NCBI RefSeq assembly: GCF_004217185.1 | Contig: NZ_SHKL01000001.1 | Coordinates: 3,408,001 to 3,472,000, forward strand | Direction: 5' to 3' | DNA: 64,000 nt | Source of the DNA: Pseudonocardia sediminis | Lineage (GTDB): Bacteria > Actinomycetota > Actinomycetes > Mycobacteriales > Pseudonocardiaceae | Shown here: positions 40,735 to 49,530 of the stretch, piece by piece | Layout of the letters: each line of letters opens with the position of its first letter | How positions within the stretch are numbered: position 1 is the first letter of the stretch | Program-made: the position numbers and the translations under genes | The notes under the pieces: model-generated | What the model was told of the DNA's origin: nothing | The model's database searches: none | Seen by the model: only the letters and a program-made list of their open reading frames with translations

Positions 40735-43458
40735 GTGCCCGACGCCTCCGTCGGACCGGGGGTCCCCGGCCCCCGGTCCCTGGGGTCCCTGGTCCGCGGT
40801 TGGAGCTCCCCGGCGAACCGCGACGGGTTGGCCCTCGTGTTCAGCTCCGGCCTGACCGCACTGGTCGGGCTGGCGTACTGGGCCGTCGCCGCCCGGACGT
40901 TCGACGTCGAGACGGTGGGCCGGAACTCCACGCTGCTCTCGGCGATGATGCTGATCGGCGGCGTCGCCCACCTCAACATGACGCACGCGCTGCTGCGGTT
41001 CGTCCCGGTCGCCGGGGCGGTGTCGCGGCGCCTGGTGCTCGGCGGCTACGCCGTCGCGGCCGTGCTCAGCTCGCTGGTCGGCGGGTTGTTCGCGCTCGGG
41101 GCCGGGATCTGGGCGCCGGAGGCGGTCGAGCTCCTCGGGCAGGGCCGGCTCGTCCTGTTCTTCATGGTCGCCGCCCCGGTCTGGGCGATCTTCACCGTGC
41201 AGGACTACGTGCTCACCGCCGTCCGCCGCGCGACGGTGGTCCCGCTGGAGAACGCCGTCTTCGCCGTCCTGAAGATCGTGCTCCTGGTCGTGGCCGCGGT
41301 GATCGCCGTCGACGGCGGCATCGCGATCTCCTGGGTCGTCGCGACCGCCGTCATGGTCGTCGTGGTCAACGCCTGGCTGCTGCTGCGGGTGCTGCCCGCG
41401 CACGGCCGGGAGCGGGCCGGCGAGGCGATGCCGATCACGCTCGGCGCGGTCGGGCGGTTCGTCCGCGGCGACTACGCCGGCGCGATCTTCTGGCAGGCCG
41501 CCCTCACCGGCATGACGGTGCTGGTCGGCACCCGGCTCGGCGGCGAGTCCGCGGCGGTCTGGAACATCGTCTGGCAGTTCGGGATGTCGCTGTTCCTGGT
41601 CGCCTCCGGGATGGGCCAGTCGATGATCGCGCACAACGCGACCGACCCCGGCAGGGTCGAGGCCGCACGCCGGGCCATGGTCATGCGCTCGCTGACGCTC
41701 GTCGTGCCGGCCTCGGTCGTGCTGATCGTCGGGTCGCCGTGGATCCTGTCGGTCTTCGGCACCGAGTACCGCGACAGCGGGGTCGGCACCCTGATCCTGG
41801 TGGCGCTGGCCGCCATCCCGAACTGCGTGACCTCGGCGACGATGAGCGCGGCGCGGGTCCGGCGGCGCACCGGCGTCCAGTTCGCGGTGCCGGCGTCGAT
41901 CGCGTCGATCGTGATCGTGACGTCGTGGCTGCTGATGCCGATGCTGGGCATCCTGGCCGTCGGCATCGGCTGGCTGCTCGGGCAGCTCGTGGTGGTGAGC
42001 GTGATCCTCGTCGGGCAGGCGCCGTGGCTGCCGCCGCTGCTGGGCACCCGGATCGACGCCGCGCGCAGCGCCGCCCTGTTGCGCCGGGTCGGGACGAAGG
42101 CGATCAGCAGCACCGGACCGGAGGACTCCGGGCACTGGGAGGTCCGCGAGGTCCTCTCCGGCGGGTCGGAGTCGGTCGTGGTCGGGATCGGGCCGGAGGA
42201 CGGTCCGGGCGCGCTGCTCAAGGCCAGCGACACCGCGCGCAGCCAGGACGCGCTGCGCCACCAGACCGAGGTCCTCGCCGAGCTGCACGCCGATCCCCGC
42301 CTGGGTCGCTGGGCCGAGCTGGTCCCGGTGGTGCTCGGCGACGGTGACGTCGGTGGCAGCTACTGCGTGATGGAGTCCCGTCTCGGCGGCGACATCGGGC
42401 TCGGGGCCCTGCGCGACCCGCACACCCGGCGGACGTTCCAGTCCAGCGCAGTGGCCACGATCGGTGAGCTGCACCGCCGCACCGGCCGGGTCGTCGAGGC
42501 CGGCGACGCCGAGCTGCGCCGCTTCGTGCACGACCCGCTCGACGTCGTCCGGGGCATCGTGCCCCGCCCGATGCACGACGACGTGCAGGTCCTCGCCGAC
42601 GCCCTCGACGCCGGGCTGCGCGGCAGGCGGATCTCGGTCGGCTGGTCGCACGGCGACTACAACCCGGTCAACGTGCTCACCACCGCCGACGGCCGGATCA
42701 GCGCCGTGATCGACTGGTGCGACGCCGAGCGCGACGGCCTGCAGGTCCTGGACCTGGTCGTGTTCTTCCAGCTCTCGGTCGCGATGGGCGACGAGCAGGA
42801 GCTCGGACCGCAGCTGCTGCGCTGGCTGTCCGCGGATCCGCCGGAGCACCACGTGCTGCTCGGGCGCACCCAGCGGATGCTCGGCTCCGACCTCGTCGAC
42901 ACCCGGGTGCTGCTGCTCCTGGGCTGGCTGCAGCACGTGTCCAAGACCGCGACGAAGTCCACCCAGTACGCGTCGAACCCGGTCTGGAACCGGCGCAACG
43001 TGCGGATGGTGCTCAGACAGGTCCCCGCGCTGCTCGGGGGATCGCGGCCGGAACCGTCCGCCCGCGGTCTGGACGGCCCGACGGTCTCGATGGCCGTGCC
43101 GTCCGCCACCGGCGCGGTCGCCCCGGTGCCCGGCGCACCGGCCCGGAACCGGGGAGCGGCCCCGTCCTCCCCGCCGCCCCGTCCCCGGCCGATGCCGGCC
43201 GTCCCGCCCCGCCCGATGCCGGCTCCGCCACGACCGGACGCCGCGTCGGTCGCGGCCCCGGCCGACGGTCCCGGGCCGCAGGCCGGGCGTCCGGGCACCG
43301 GTGCCGCCCCGCATCCGGCCGCGGGCGAGCCACCGGGCAGGCCGGTGATGGCGCCGTCGCGCACCGCCCCGCGCCCGCGGCCCGGGAACGAGGGGAGAGG
43401 CGACCGTCCGTCCGGGAACGGGGCCCCGGTGGGCCCGGACCCGGCCGCGTCGGCCTGA
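40735..43458 (+). CDS. Flippase fused to an aminoglycoside-phosphotransferase-type kinase with a Pro-rich tail
   Basis: A 907-residue protein in three parts. Residues about 30-435 are a 12-14-helix MOP flippase; DGLALVFSSGLTALVGLAYW and LIGGVAHLNMTHALLRFVP match the start of the flippase at 28147, so they are paralogues. Residues about 470-740 are an APH-type kinase with K496 (LLKAS) and E512 as a likely ion pair, the catalytic loop H639-GDYNPV-N646 and metal-binding D660 in VIDWCD. All essential residues are present, so it is probably active. Residues about 765-907 are Pro/Ala/Arg-rich and likely disordered. Mycobacterial MurJ is joined to a pseudokinase, but here the kinase is of a different type and looks intact. 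The substrate of the kinase is unknown. Confidence 0.85.
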   Translation: MPDASVGPGVPGPRSLGSLVRGWSSPANRDGLALVFSSGLTALVGLAYWAVAARTFDVETVGRNSTLLSAMMLIGGVAHLNMTHALLRFVPVAGAVSRRLVLGGYAVAAVLSSLVGGLFALGAGIWAPEAVELLGQGRLVLFFMVAAPVWAIFTVQDYVLTAVRRATVVPLENAVFAVLKIVLLVVAAVIAVDGGIAISWVVATAVMVVVVNAWLLLRVLPAHGRERAGEAMPITLGAVGRFVRGDYAGAIFWQAALTGMTVLVGTRLGGESAAVWNIVWQFGMSLFLVASGMGQSMIAHNATDPGRVEAARRAMVMRSLTLVVPASVVLIVGSPWILSVFGTEYRDSGVGTLILVALAAIPNCVTSATMSAARVRRRTGVQFAVPASIASIVIVTSWLLMPMLGILAVGIGWLLGQLVVVSVILVGQAPWLPPLLGTRIDAARSAALLRRVGTKAISSTGPEDSGHWEVREVLSGGSESVVVGIGPEDGPGALLKASDTARSQDALRHQTEVLAELHADPRLGRWAELVPVVLGDGDVGGSYCVMESRLGGDIGLGALRDPHTRRTFQSSAVATIGELHRRTGRVVEAGDAELRRFVHDPLDVVRGIVPRPMHDDVQVLADALDAGLRGRRISVGWSHGDYNPVNVLTTADGRISAVIDWCDAERDGLQVLDLVVFFQLSVAMGDEQELGPQLLRWLSADPPEHHVLLGRTQRMLGSDLVDTRVLLLLGWLQHVSKTATKSTQYASNPVWNRRNVRMVLRQVPALLGGSRPEPSARGLDGPTVSMAVPSATGAVAPVPGAPARNRGAAPSSPPPRPRPMPAVPPRPMPAPPRPDAASVAAPADGPGPQAGRPGTGAAPHPAAGEPPGRPVMAPSRTAPRPRPGNEGRGDRPSGNGAPVGPDPAASA

Positions 43459-43467
43459 CCCTGCGTG

Positions 43468-43499
43468 GCCGGTCGGTCGCCGACGATCACCCGACCGGC
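43468..43499 (+). terminator. Candidate terminator after the flippase-kinase gene
   Basis: GCCGGTCGG (43468-43476) pairs with CCGACCGGC (43491-43499) over a 14-base loop. The stem is good but the loop is long. Confidence 0.4.
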
Positions 43500-43592
43500 A
43501 ATCGCGACGGTGCGTAACCCCGTCCTCACCGCCTCGTTGAGCCGGACAGACCGGTGATCGTCGCCGGGAGCCGAGCTGGAGGTCCGTCAACC

Positions 43593-44552
43593 GTGCGTCG
43601 TCCCCGCCCCGCCCGCTGGATCGCCGTGGCGTCGATGACGCTGCTGACCTCCGCGGGGATGGGTGCACTGGCCCCGGCCCAGGCCGAGGCCCCGACGACG
43701 CTGACGGCAGCGACGACCTCGTCGCGCAACCTCGACGTCTCCTCGATCGGCCGCTACGTCGCCCTCGGCGACTCCTACGCCGCCGGCCCGCTCGTCCCGG
43801 TGCAGACCGGGCAGCCGGCAGGGTGCCTGCGCTCGAACCAGAACTACCCGTCGGTGCTCGCGAAGTCGGCCGGTCAGAAGGACTTCGTCGACGTCACGTG
43901 CAGCGGTGCGAAGACCGACGACTTCTCCGCGCCCCAGCCCGTCAACCCCGGCCCGAACGCGCCGCAGTACGACGCGCTGACCGGCTCCGAGGGTCTGGTC
44001 ACGCTCACCATCGGCGGCAACGACATCGGCTTCGGCGACATCATCCAGAAGTGCGTGTCGGTGTCGTCGACGAACCTGCTGGGTGCGGCGTGCAAGGACT
44101 TCTACGGCAAGGGCGGCGAGGACGAGCTGACCGGCCGGATCGACGGCACCGCCTCGAAGATCGCCGACGCGCTCTCCGAGATCAAGGAGCGCTCCCCGCA
44201 GGCCCGGGTCGCGGTCGTCGGGTATCCGTCGATCCTTCCCGACACCGGTCCCGGCTGCTACCCGGTCGTCCCGTTCAGTGCCGGTGACACCGCGTACCTG
44301 CGGGAGACCGAGAAGAAGCTCAACGCGATGCTGGCCGGCGAGGCGAAGGACGCGGGCGTCGACTTCGTCGACACCTACACCCCGACCATCGGCCACGACG
44401 CCTGCCAGGTGCCCGGCAAGAAGTGGATCGAGGGCCTGGTCCCGACGTCGCCGGCCGCCCCGGTGCACCCCAACGCCCAGGGCGAGCGGGCCATGGCCGC
44501 CGCACTCGGCGAGGTCGTCGGCGTCCCGGTCGCCCCTCCCGCCGGGAGCTGA
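43593..44552 (+). CDS. Secreted SGNH/GDSL hydrolase
   Basis: About 319 residues from GTG 43593 (GGAGG ten bases upstream; GTG 43554 is an alternative). A Sec signal peptide is obvious: RRPRPARWIAVASMTLLTSAGMGALAPAQAEA. Block I is ALGDSYAAG with nucleophile S61, block III is TIGGNDIGFGD with the oxyanion Asn, and block V is APVHPNAQGERAMA with the catalytic His. Cysteines at TCSGA, KCVSV, ACKDF, GCYPV and DACQV suggest disulphides, as in the Streptomyces scabies esterase and lipase of this family. It is exported and probably hydrolyses esters of lipids or of an acetylated polysaccharide, in keeping with the flippase genes around it. Confidence 0.9.
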   Translation: MRRPRPARWIAVASMTLLTSAGMGALAPAQAEAPTTLTAATTSSRNLDVSSIGRYVALGDSYAAGPLVPVQTGQPAGCLRSNQNYPSVLAKSAGQKDFVDVTCSGAKTDDFSAPQPVNPGPNAPQYDALTGSEGLVTLTIGGNDIGFGDIIQKCVSVSSTNLLGAACKDFYGKGGEDELTGRIDGTASKIADALSEIKERSPQARVAVVGYPSILPDTGPGCYPVVPFSAGDTAYLRETEKKLNAMLAGEAKDAGVDFVDTYTPTIGHDACQVPGKKWIEGLVPTSPAAPVHPNAQGERAMAAALGEVVGVPVAPPAGS

Positions 44553-44573
44553 GAACACCTACGGTCTCCGGTC

Positions 44574-45074
44574 ATGCCCCGCGTCGGTGAGCAGGACCTC
44601 GAACGGATGGAGCAGGCTCGCCTGGAAGGCGACCTGATCACGGAGCTGGCGACGACGGCCCGCGAGTGCACGTTCGTCTTCACCGCCGAGGACGGCTGGC
44701 CCGCCGGGGTCACGATGAGCCACCTCTACGACGACGGCGTGTTCTGGCTGACCTCGGTCGGTACCCGGGCCCAGGTCCGGGCCGCGCGCCGCGACCCGCG
44801 CGTCGGGCTGGTGATCTCCAGCCTCGGCACCGACCTCGACGGTCGCCGGATGGTCCGGGTCAAGGGGCACGCAACCGTCCACGACGACGCCGAGACCCGG
44901 GCCCGGATGCTGCCGCGGATGAGCGAGCACCTGGCGCCCGCCGGCGCGCAGCGGCTGCACACGTTGCTCGACAGCCCGGGCCGCGTGCTGATCCGGGTCG
45001 AACCGGTGTCGTTCCCGCAGACCCACGACTCCCGCCGGATCGCCGGCGACGGGCGCGGGGGAACGCGCGGGTAG
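44574..45074 (+). CDS. PPOX-class split-barrel flavin/F420 protein
   Basis: A 166-residue split-barrel protein. Barrel strands are ECTFVFTAEDGWPAGVTMSHLYDDGVFWLTSVGTRAQVRAARRDPRVGLVIS and RRMVRVKGHATVHDD. The end VLIRVEPVSFPQTHDSRR is typical of pyridoxamine-phosphate-oxidase-like proteins without a PNPOx catalytic C-terminus. ATG 44574 is preceded by TACGGT eight bases upstream. It lies alone between the SGNH hydrolase and FUSC genes. Cofactor (FMN or F420) and function are not determined. Confidence 0.8.
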   Translation: MPRVGEQDLERMEQARLEGDLITELATTARECTFVFTAEDGWPAGVTMSHLYDDGVFWLTSVGTRAQVRAARRDPRVGLVISSLGTDLDGRRMVRVKGHATVHDDAETRARMLPRMSEHLAPAGAQRLHTLLDSPGRVLIRVEPVSFPQTHDSRRIAGDGRGGTRG

Positions 45075-45107
45075 GACCGCCCGGGGCCGCCGGAACGTCG
45101 GTGGACC

Positions 45108-47567
45108 GTGTCAGAATTCTGCGGTGACGACCTGGCGGCGAGCCCGATGACCTGGTGGTCCGAGCTCCGCACGCGGATGGCGGCGATCGACCCCGGGCGC
45201 ACACGCCTGCACCTGGCCTCGGTCGCGACCGCGTCGATGATCCTCGCCGCGGTCCTGATGAGCGTGCTGCGGACGGTGACCGGGCAGCCGGTCACCGTGG
45301 TCCTGTTCGCCGTCGTCCTGGCGATGATCAGCAACCTGGCGGTGAACGAGCCGGTGCTGGCCCGGCGACGGGTCACGACCGCGCTGATGGTGCTGCCGGC
45401 GGCGGCGTCGGCGACGGTCAGCTCGTTGCTGGAGTCCAACCGGGTCGTGACCGACATCGTGTTCGTGCTGGTCATGATGGGTGCGGTCGCGATCCGGCGG
45501 TGGGGCGCGCGGTTCATCGCCCTCGGCATGGCGGCGTTCATGCCCTACTTCTTCGTGCTGTTCCTCAAAGCGGGCCCGTCCGAGCTGCCGTTCCTGATCG
45601 CCGGGGTCGGGGTCGGGATCGGGTCCACGTTCGTCCTGCGCTGCCTGATCTTCACCGAGCCCGTCGACCGGGTGGTGGACCGGCTGCTGCGAGCGTTCGA
45701 GGCGCGGCTGCACGCACTGACGCTGGAGGTTCTGGAGGTCCTGGAGGCCGGGCACGGGGAGCGCGATCTCGAGGAGATCGCCCAGGCGCAGGCCCGGCTC
45801 AACGAGACGGTCCTGCTGGTGGCGGACCGTCTCGACGAGGCGGAGGACGGCCCTCCTCCGCGCTCCCTCCCCGGAGCGCCCGGCGGCGACGGCGCGGAGG
45901 AGGGGACCGTCGCGCTCGAGGGGCTGCGGCAGTGGATCGTGGACTCCGAGCTGGCCGCGGAACGGCTGGCGGTGTCGACGCGGCGGCTGGTGGAGCACCA
46001 CGACCCGATCCCGCCACAGCACCGGGAGGCGCTCGCCGAGGGCGTTCGCGCGCTGGCCGCGGCGACCTCCGTCGGCACGCCGCGGGCGATGGCGGCCAGC
46101 CTCTACGAGTCCGCGCGCTCGTCGGTGCACCGGATCGTCGACCTGCCGGGTGGGACCGACGTCATCGCCCGCGAGCAGCGGATCGCGTTCGCCGTCGTGC
46201 GGGTCGCGGACGCGATGCAGACGACCGTCGAGCAGGCCCAGTGCAGGATCGACGAACGACGCCGCGACCGGGGGAGCGCCGCCGAACCGGCACCGGGGCA
46301 CGGCCGGCACGAGGCGGACACCCCCGCACAGGAGGCGTTCCCGGCCCGCGACCACGGGCGGCACGAGGCCGACCCCGCCGCCGACCGTTCCGCCGCAGAC
46401 CCCGCGACCCCGGACGACCCCCGGGAGGCCGACGCAGACCGGGACACCGGCCTGACCCTGCACACCCGCCAGGCCGTGCAGGTCGGGATCGCGACGAGCC
46501 TGGCCATCGTCGTCGGCGAGCTGATCTCCCCGGCGCGTTGGTACTGGGCGGTGATCGCCGCGTTCGTCGTCTTCGCCGGCACGTCCAGCCGGGGTGACGT
46601 GCTCTCCCGCGGCTGGGAACGCGTCGTCGGCACGGCGGGCGGGGTCGTCGCCGGGATGCTGCTGGCGCTGGTCGTCGGCGGGAACCTGGTGCTGAGCCTG
46701 GTGCTGCTGTTCGTCTGCGTGTTCCTGGCGCTGTACCTGGTGAAGATCTCGCAGGCGATGATGGCGTTCTGGATCACCGCCGTGCTCGCGCTGCTCTACG
46801 GCGTGATCGGCCAGTTCAGCGTCGAGACGCTGCTGCTGCGCGTCGAGGAGACGGCGGTCGGTGGGGCGCTGGGCATGCTGGCCGCGTTCCTCGTGCTGCC
46901 GACGCGCTCGCGTACGGCGTTCGGCGACGCGCTGGTCGAGGCCGTGGACGGTGTCGTGGCCGGGCTGACCGGCTCGGTCGACCGGATCCTCGGACGCCCC
47001 GGGGACAAGCACCCGCTGGAGCTGGCCCGCGAGCTCGACGCCGCGGTGTCGACGGTCCGGATCCGGGCGCGCCCGCTGGAGCACCCGGTCGCGCGCCGAC
47101 CGTTGCGCCGCGGGGTGCACCACACCGTGCGGATCATCGCCGGGCTCGACTACTACGTGCGGATGCTGGCGTCGCTGACCGAGACCGCACGCAGCCCGGA
47201 CTGGGCCGGCACGCTCGACCCGGCGACCGAGAGGGTCCGGCAGAACCTGGAGGGCCTGCGGCGGATCCTGCGCGACGGCTACGGCCCCTCGCGCCGCGGC
47301 CGCGGCGGCCCGCCCGCGGGGGACACCGACGCCTTCCCGGTGGTCTCGGCCGAGGACCTGATCGACGCCGCCGAGGCCGACGCGTCGGCCGCCGGGCCGT
47401 CCCGGGACCGGCTCGCGCTGCTCGGGGTGGCCCGGATGCTGCGCCGCATCGACCAGCTCGCGGTGGGTCTCTCGCGTGACCTCACCGGCCGCAGCTGGGT
47501 CGAACCGGGCCCGCCCGCGCCCGCCGGGGCGGGAGCCCGGCAGGGGGAGTCGCGCACCCCGTCGTAG
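45108..47567 (+). CDS. FUSC-family membrane protein with two modules
   Basis: An 819-residue (or 806 from ATG 45147) protein with two fusaric-acid-resistance-type modules. The N-terminal module has about five helices (LASVATASMILAAVLMSVL, VTVVLFAVVLAMISNLAV and so on), followed by a long helical cytoplasmic region (about residues 190-400). A low-complexity Asp/Ala/His linker (about 395-445) precedes the second FUSC module (HTRQAVQVGIATSLAIVVGELISPARWYWAVIAAFVVFAGTSSRGDVLSRGWERVVGTAGG...). This second module has the FUSC signature RxxxxxxGxxxG. It is likely an inner-membrane exporter or regulator of aromatic compounds. The start is uncertain. Confidence 0.85.
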   Translation: MSEFCGDDLAASPMTWWSELRTRMAAIDPGRTRLHLASVATASMILAAVLMSVLRTVTGQPVTVVLFAVVLAMISNLAVNEPVLARRRVTTALMVLPAAASATVSSLLESNRVVTDIVFVLVMMGAVAIRRWGARFIALGMAAFMPYFFVLFLKAGPSELPFLIAGVGVGIGSTFVLRCLIFTEPVDRVVDRLLRAFEARLHALTLEVLEVLEAGHGERDLEEIAQAQARLNETVLLVADRLDEAEDGPPPRSLPGAPGGDGAEEGTVALEGLRQWIVDSELAAERLAVSTRRLVEHHDPIPPQHREALAEGVRALAAATSVGTPRAMAASLYESARSSVHRIVDLPGGTDVIAREQRIAFAVVRVADAMQTTVEQAQCRIDERRRDRGSAAEPAPGHGRHEADTPAQEAFPARDHGRHEADPAADRSAADPATPDDPREADADRDTGLTLHTRQAVQVGIATSLAIVVGELISPARWYWAVIAAFVVFAGTSSRGDVLSRGWERVVGTAGGVVAGMLLALVVGGNLVLSLVLLFVCVFLALYLVKISQAMMAFWITAVLALLYGVIGQFSVETLLLRVEETAVGGALGMLAAFLVLPTRSRTAFGDALVEAVDGVVAGLTGSVDRILGRPGDKHPLELARELDAAVSTVRIRARPLEHPVARRPLRRGVHHTVRIIAGLDYYVRMLASLTETARSPDWAGTLDPATERVRQNLEGLRRILRDGYGPSRRGRGGPPAGDTDAFPVVSAEDLIDAAEADASAAGPSRDRLALLGVARMLRRIDQLAVGLSRDLTGRSWVEPGPPAPAGAGARQGESRTPS

Positions 47568-47570
47568 GCT
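47565..47570 (+). promoter_or_regulatory. -10-like hexamer of a leaderless start (TAGGCT)
   Basis: TAGGCT ends seven bases before the GTG of the crotonase gene, overlapping the FUSC stop codon; there is no ribosome site. Confidence 0.5.
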
Positions 47571-47577
47571 CGTCGGC

Positions 47578-48309
47578 GTGATCAACGTGTCGACCACCGA
47601 CGGTGTCGGGCTGATCGAGCTCGACCGGCCCGACCGCCGCAACGCCCTCGACGTCTCGACGTGCCGTGAGCTCGTCGACGCGACCGCCCGGGTGCGCGAC
47701 GAGGGCGCCCGCGCCGTCGTCGTCACCGGGAGCGGCAGCAGTTTCTGCTCCGGCGCCGACTTCGGCGAGGTCTACACCGACGGGTTCCGGGAGGCGCTCT
47801 ACACGGCGCTGCACGCCGTCGTGGACCTGCCGATGCCGGTCGTCGCCGCGGTCAACGGTCCGGCCATCGGGGCCGGGACCCAGCTCGCCATCGCCTGCGA
47901 CCTGCGGGTGGCGGCGCCGTCGGCGGTGTTCGGGCTGCCGACCGCGCGGCTCGGCCTGGCCGTCGACCCCTGGACGATCGAGCGACTCGTCCAGGTCGCC
48001 GGCGGCGGGAGCGCCCGGAGCCTGCTGCTCGCCTGCGCCCAGCTCGACGTCGCGACCGCGCACGCCCGCGGACTCGTCGACTCCCTCGGCGAGCGCGACG
48101 ACGCCCTCGCACTGGCCACCGACATCGCGACGATGGCGCCGCTGACGCTGGCCTACAACAAGCTCGCGGTGAACTCCTACGGCCGGGGCGCGTCCGCCGC
48201 GGGCACCGATCTGGACGCCGAGTTCGAGCGCTGCTGGGACAGCGAGGACATCCAGGAGGGCCGTGTGGCCCGCTCGGAGAAGCGTCCGCCCCGCTTCAAC
48301 GGCCGTTAA
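47578..48309 (+). CDS. EchA6-like crotonase-fold protein, probably non-catalytic
   Basis: A 243-residue crotonase-fold protein, the same length as Mycobacterium tuberculosis EchA6. The CoA-binding and oxyanion-hole segments are intact (SSFCSGADFGEV and NGPAIGAGTQLAIACDLRV). But the two glutamates used by enoyl-CoA hydratases are missing: the usual PE of the first reads PTARLGLAVDPW, and the second falls in GGGSARSLLLACAQLD. The pattern FGLPTARLGLAVDPWTIERL, and the C-terminus VARSEKRPPRFNGR, are very close to what I recall for EchA6, which binds acyl-CoA and passes it to FAS-II. That comparison is from memory and should be checked. It probably binds rather than hydrates acyl-CoA. Confidence 0.8.
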   Translation: MINVSTTDGVGLIELDRPDRRNALDVSTCRELVDATARVRDEGARAVVVTGSGSSFCSGADFGEVYTDGFREALYTALHAVVDLPMPVVAAVNGPAIGAGTQLAIACDLRVAAPSAVFGLPTARLGLAVDPWTIERLVQVAGGGSARSLLLACAQLDVATAHARGLVDSLGERDDALALATDIATMAPLTLAYNKLAVNSYGRGASAAGTDLDAEFERCWDSEDIQEGRVARSEKRPPRFNGR

Positions 48310-48478
48310 CCGCTCGCCGGGCGGCGAACGGCGCAACGTGGTACCCGCCGTTCGGACCAAGATCGTTGATGGCTACTCTTCGTTCCGAACGATCGCAGAG
48401 GGCTACGGAGCCGGGGCCCGTGTCGATCGACCTCCGGGCCGTTCAGGCCCGGGACGACGACGGGCTCGGAGGTACTCG

Positions 48479-48988
48479 ATGGGGATGCTGCGCGGACGCC
48501 GGACCGGCGTGCTGCTCGGGGTCGTCGCCCTCGCCGGCGCGGTCTCGGTCGGGATCGCCTCGGCCGAGGACGCCCCGTCCGGGACCCAGCCCTCGTCCGG
48601 CTCGAACGCCCCGATGGTCGCCACCGGCGCCGCCGTCCCCGGAACGCCCTGCACCGCGTCCGCCCGGGCCTGCGTGGACGTCGCCAAGCGCCAGACCTGG
48701 CTGATCGAGAGCGGCCGGGTGGTCCACGGGCCCGTCGCGATGCGTCCCGGCGACGCCCAGGACCCGACGCCGAAGGGGGTCTTCGCGGTCCAGTGGAAGG
48801 CCGAGCAGTGGACCAGCCGCGAAACCTACACCCAGATGCCGTACTCGGTGTTCTTCGCGCCGGGGGGCGTCGCGTTCCACCAGGGGCGCATGGACACCCC
48901 GTCGGCCGGATGCGTGAAACTGGTCGAGTCCGAGGCCAAGCGCTACTTCGCGACGCTGCAGGTCGGCGACGAGGTCCAGGTCTACTGA
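48479..48988 (+). CDS. L,D-transpeptidase (YkuD domain), secreted
   Basis: A 169-residue protein with a signal peptide (GRRTGVLLGVVALAGAVSVGIASAEDA). Residues about 60-169 form a minimal YkuD domain with the catalytic motif H134-x7-S142-AGC145-VK; C145 attacks the meso-diaminopimelate/D-Ala bond in peptidoglycan. ATG 48479 has GGAGG five bases upstream. L,D-transpeptidases make 3-3 cross-links and resist most beta-lactams except carbapenems. The next gene pair is BlaI/M56, so a link with beta-lactam or wall-stress response is plausible. At 169 residues it is short for an actinobacterial Ldt, lacking Ig-like domains. Confidence 0.87.
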   Translation: MGMLRGRRTGVLLGVVALAGAVSVGIASAEDAPSGTQPSSGSNAPMVATGAAVPGTPCTASARACVDVAKRQTWLIESGRVVHGPVAMRPGDAQDPTPKGVFAVQWKAEQWTSRETYTQMPYSVFFAPGGVAFHQGRMDTPSAGCVKLVESEAKRYFATLQVGDEVQVY

Positions 48989-49040
48989 CCCCCTCCAGGG
49001 AGCCCTCCGCGGCGATTCACAGGATTTCATGGGGAATCCG

Positions 49041-49057
49041 TTCTACGCCCGGTAGAA
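49041..49057. promoter_or_regulatory. Candidate BlaI operator
   Basis: TTCTAC-GCCCG-GTAGAA is a perfect 6-bp inverted repeat with a 5-base spacer, 13 bases before the BlaI ATG. BlaI-type regulators bind TAC/GTA-containing dyads (for example TACA...TGTA), so this is a likely autoregulatory site. Confidence 0.65.
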
Positions 49058-49070
49058 AGGTTCGCGTAGG

Positions 49071-49421
49071 ATGACCTTCGTGGCGAGCCTGGGCGAGTTG
49101 GAACGAGCGGTCATGGGCGTCCTCTGGGGAGCAGACGAAGATCTCACGGCACGCGACGTCCAGGACGCGCTCTCCGACCGGGACCTCGCGACCACCACGG
49201 TGCTGACCGTGCTCGGCCGCCTGGAACGCAAGCAGCTGGTGCGCCGGATGCGCGACGGCCGGGCGCACCACTACCGGCCCGTCGCCAGCCGCGAGGACCA
49301 CGTCGCCGAGCTCATGAGCGACGCCCTCGACGGCGCGTCGGACCGCGGCGCGGCACTGGCCCGGTTCCTCGGATCGATGTCCGAGGAGGAACGGGCCAAC
49401 CTGCGCGACCTGCTCGACTGA
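49071..49421 (+). CDS. BlaI/MecI-family transcriptional repressor
   Basis: A 116-residue winged-helix repressor. SLGELERAVMGVLWGADEDLTARDVQDALSDRDLATTTVLTVLGRLERKQLVRR is the BlaI/MecI/CopY DNA-binding domain (about residues 6-60). The C-terminal helices (EDHVAELMSDALDGAS) serve dimerisation and, in BlaI, cleavage by the M56 partner. It is followed 110 bases later by an M56 peptidase gene, the usual sensor partner. No beta-lactamase gene is in the window. Confidence 0.9.
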   Translation: MTFVASLGELERAVMGVLWGADEDLTARDVQDALSDRDLATTTVLTVLGRLERKQLVRRMRDGRAHHYRPVASREDHVAELMSDALDGASDRGAALARFLGSMSEEERANLRDLLD

Positions 49422-49530
49422 GCCGGTACCGGGACGGACCCGGCACCGATGGCGCACAGGCGACGGCGCCGATCCGCCCCTCCCGGGGGACCGAGTATCG
49501 GTACCGACCCCCACCCACCATGATGCAGCG

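Noticed and set aside
49422-49530. A separate gene between BlaI and M56
   Set aside because: The 109 bases hold no frame with a start and plausible composition; it is more likely an internal promoter or spacer.
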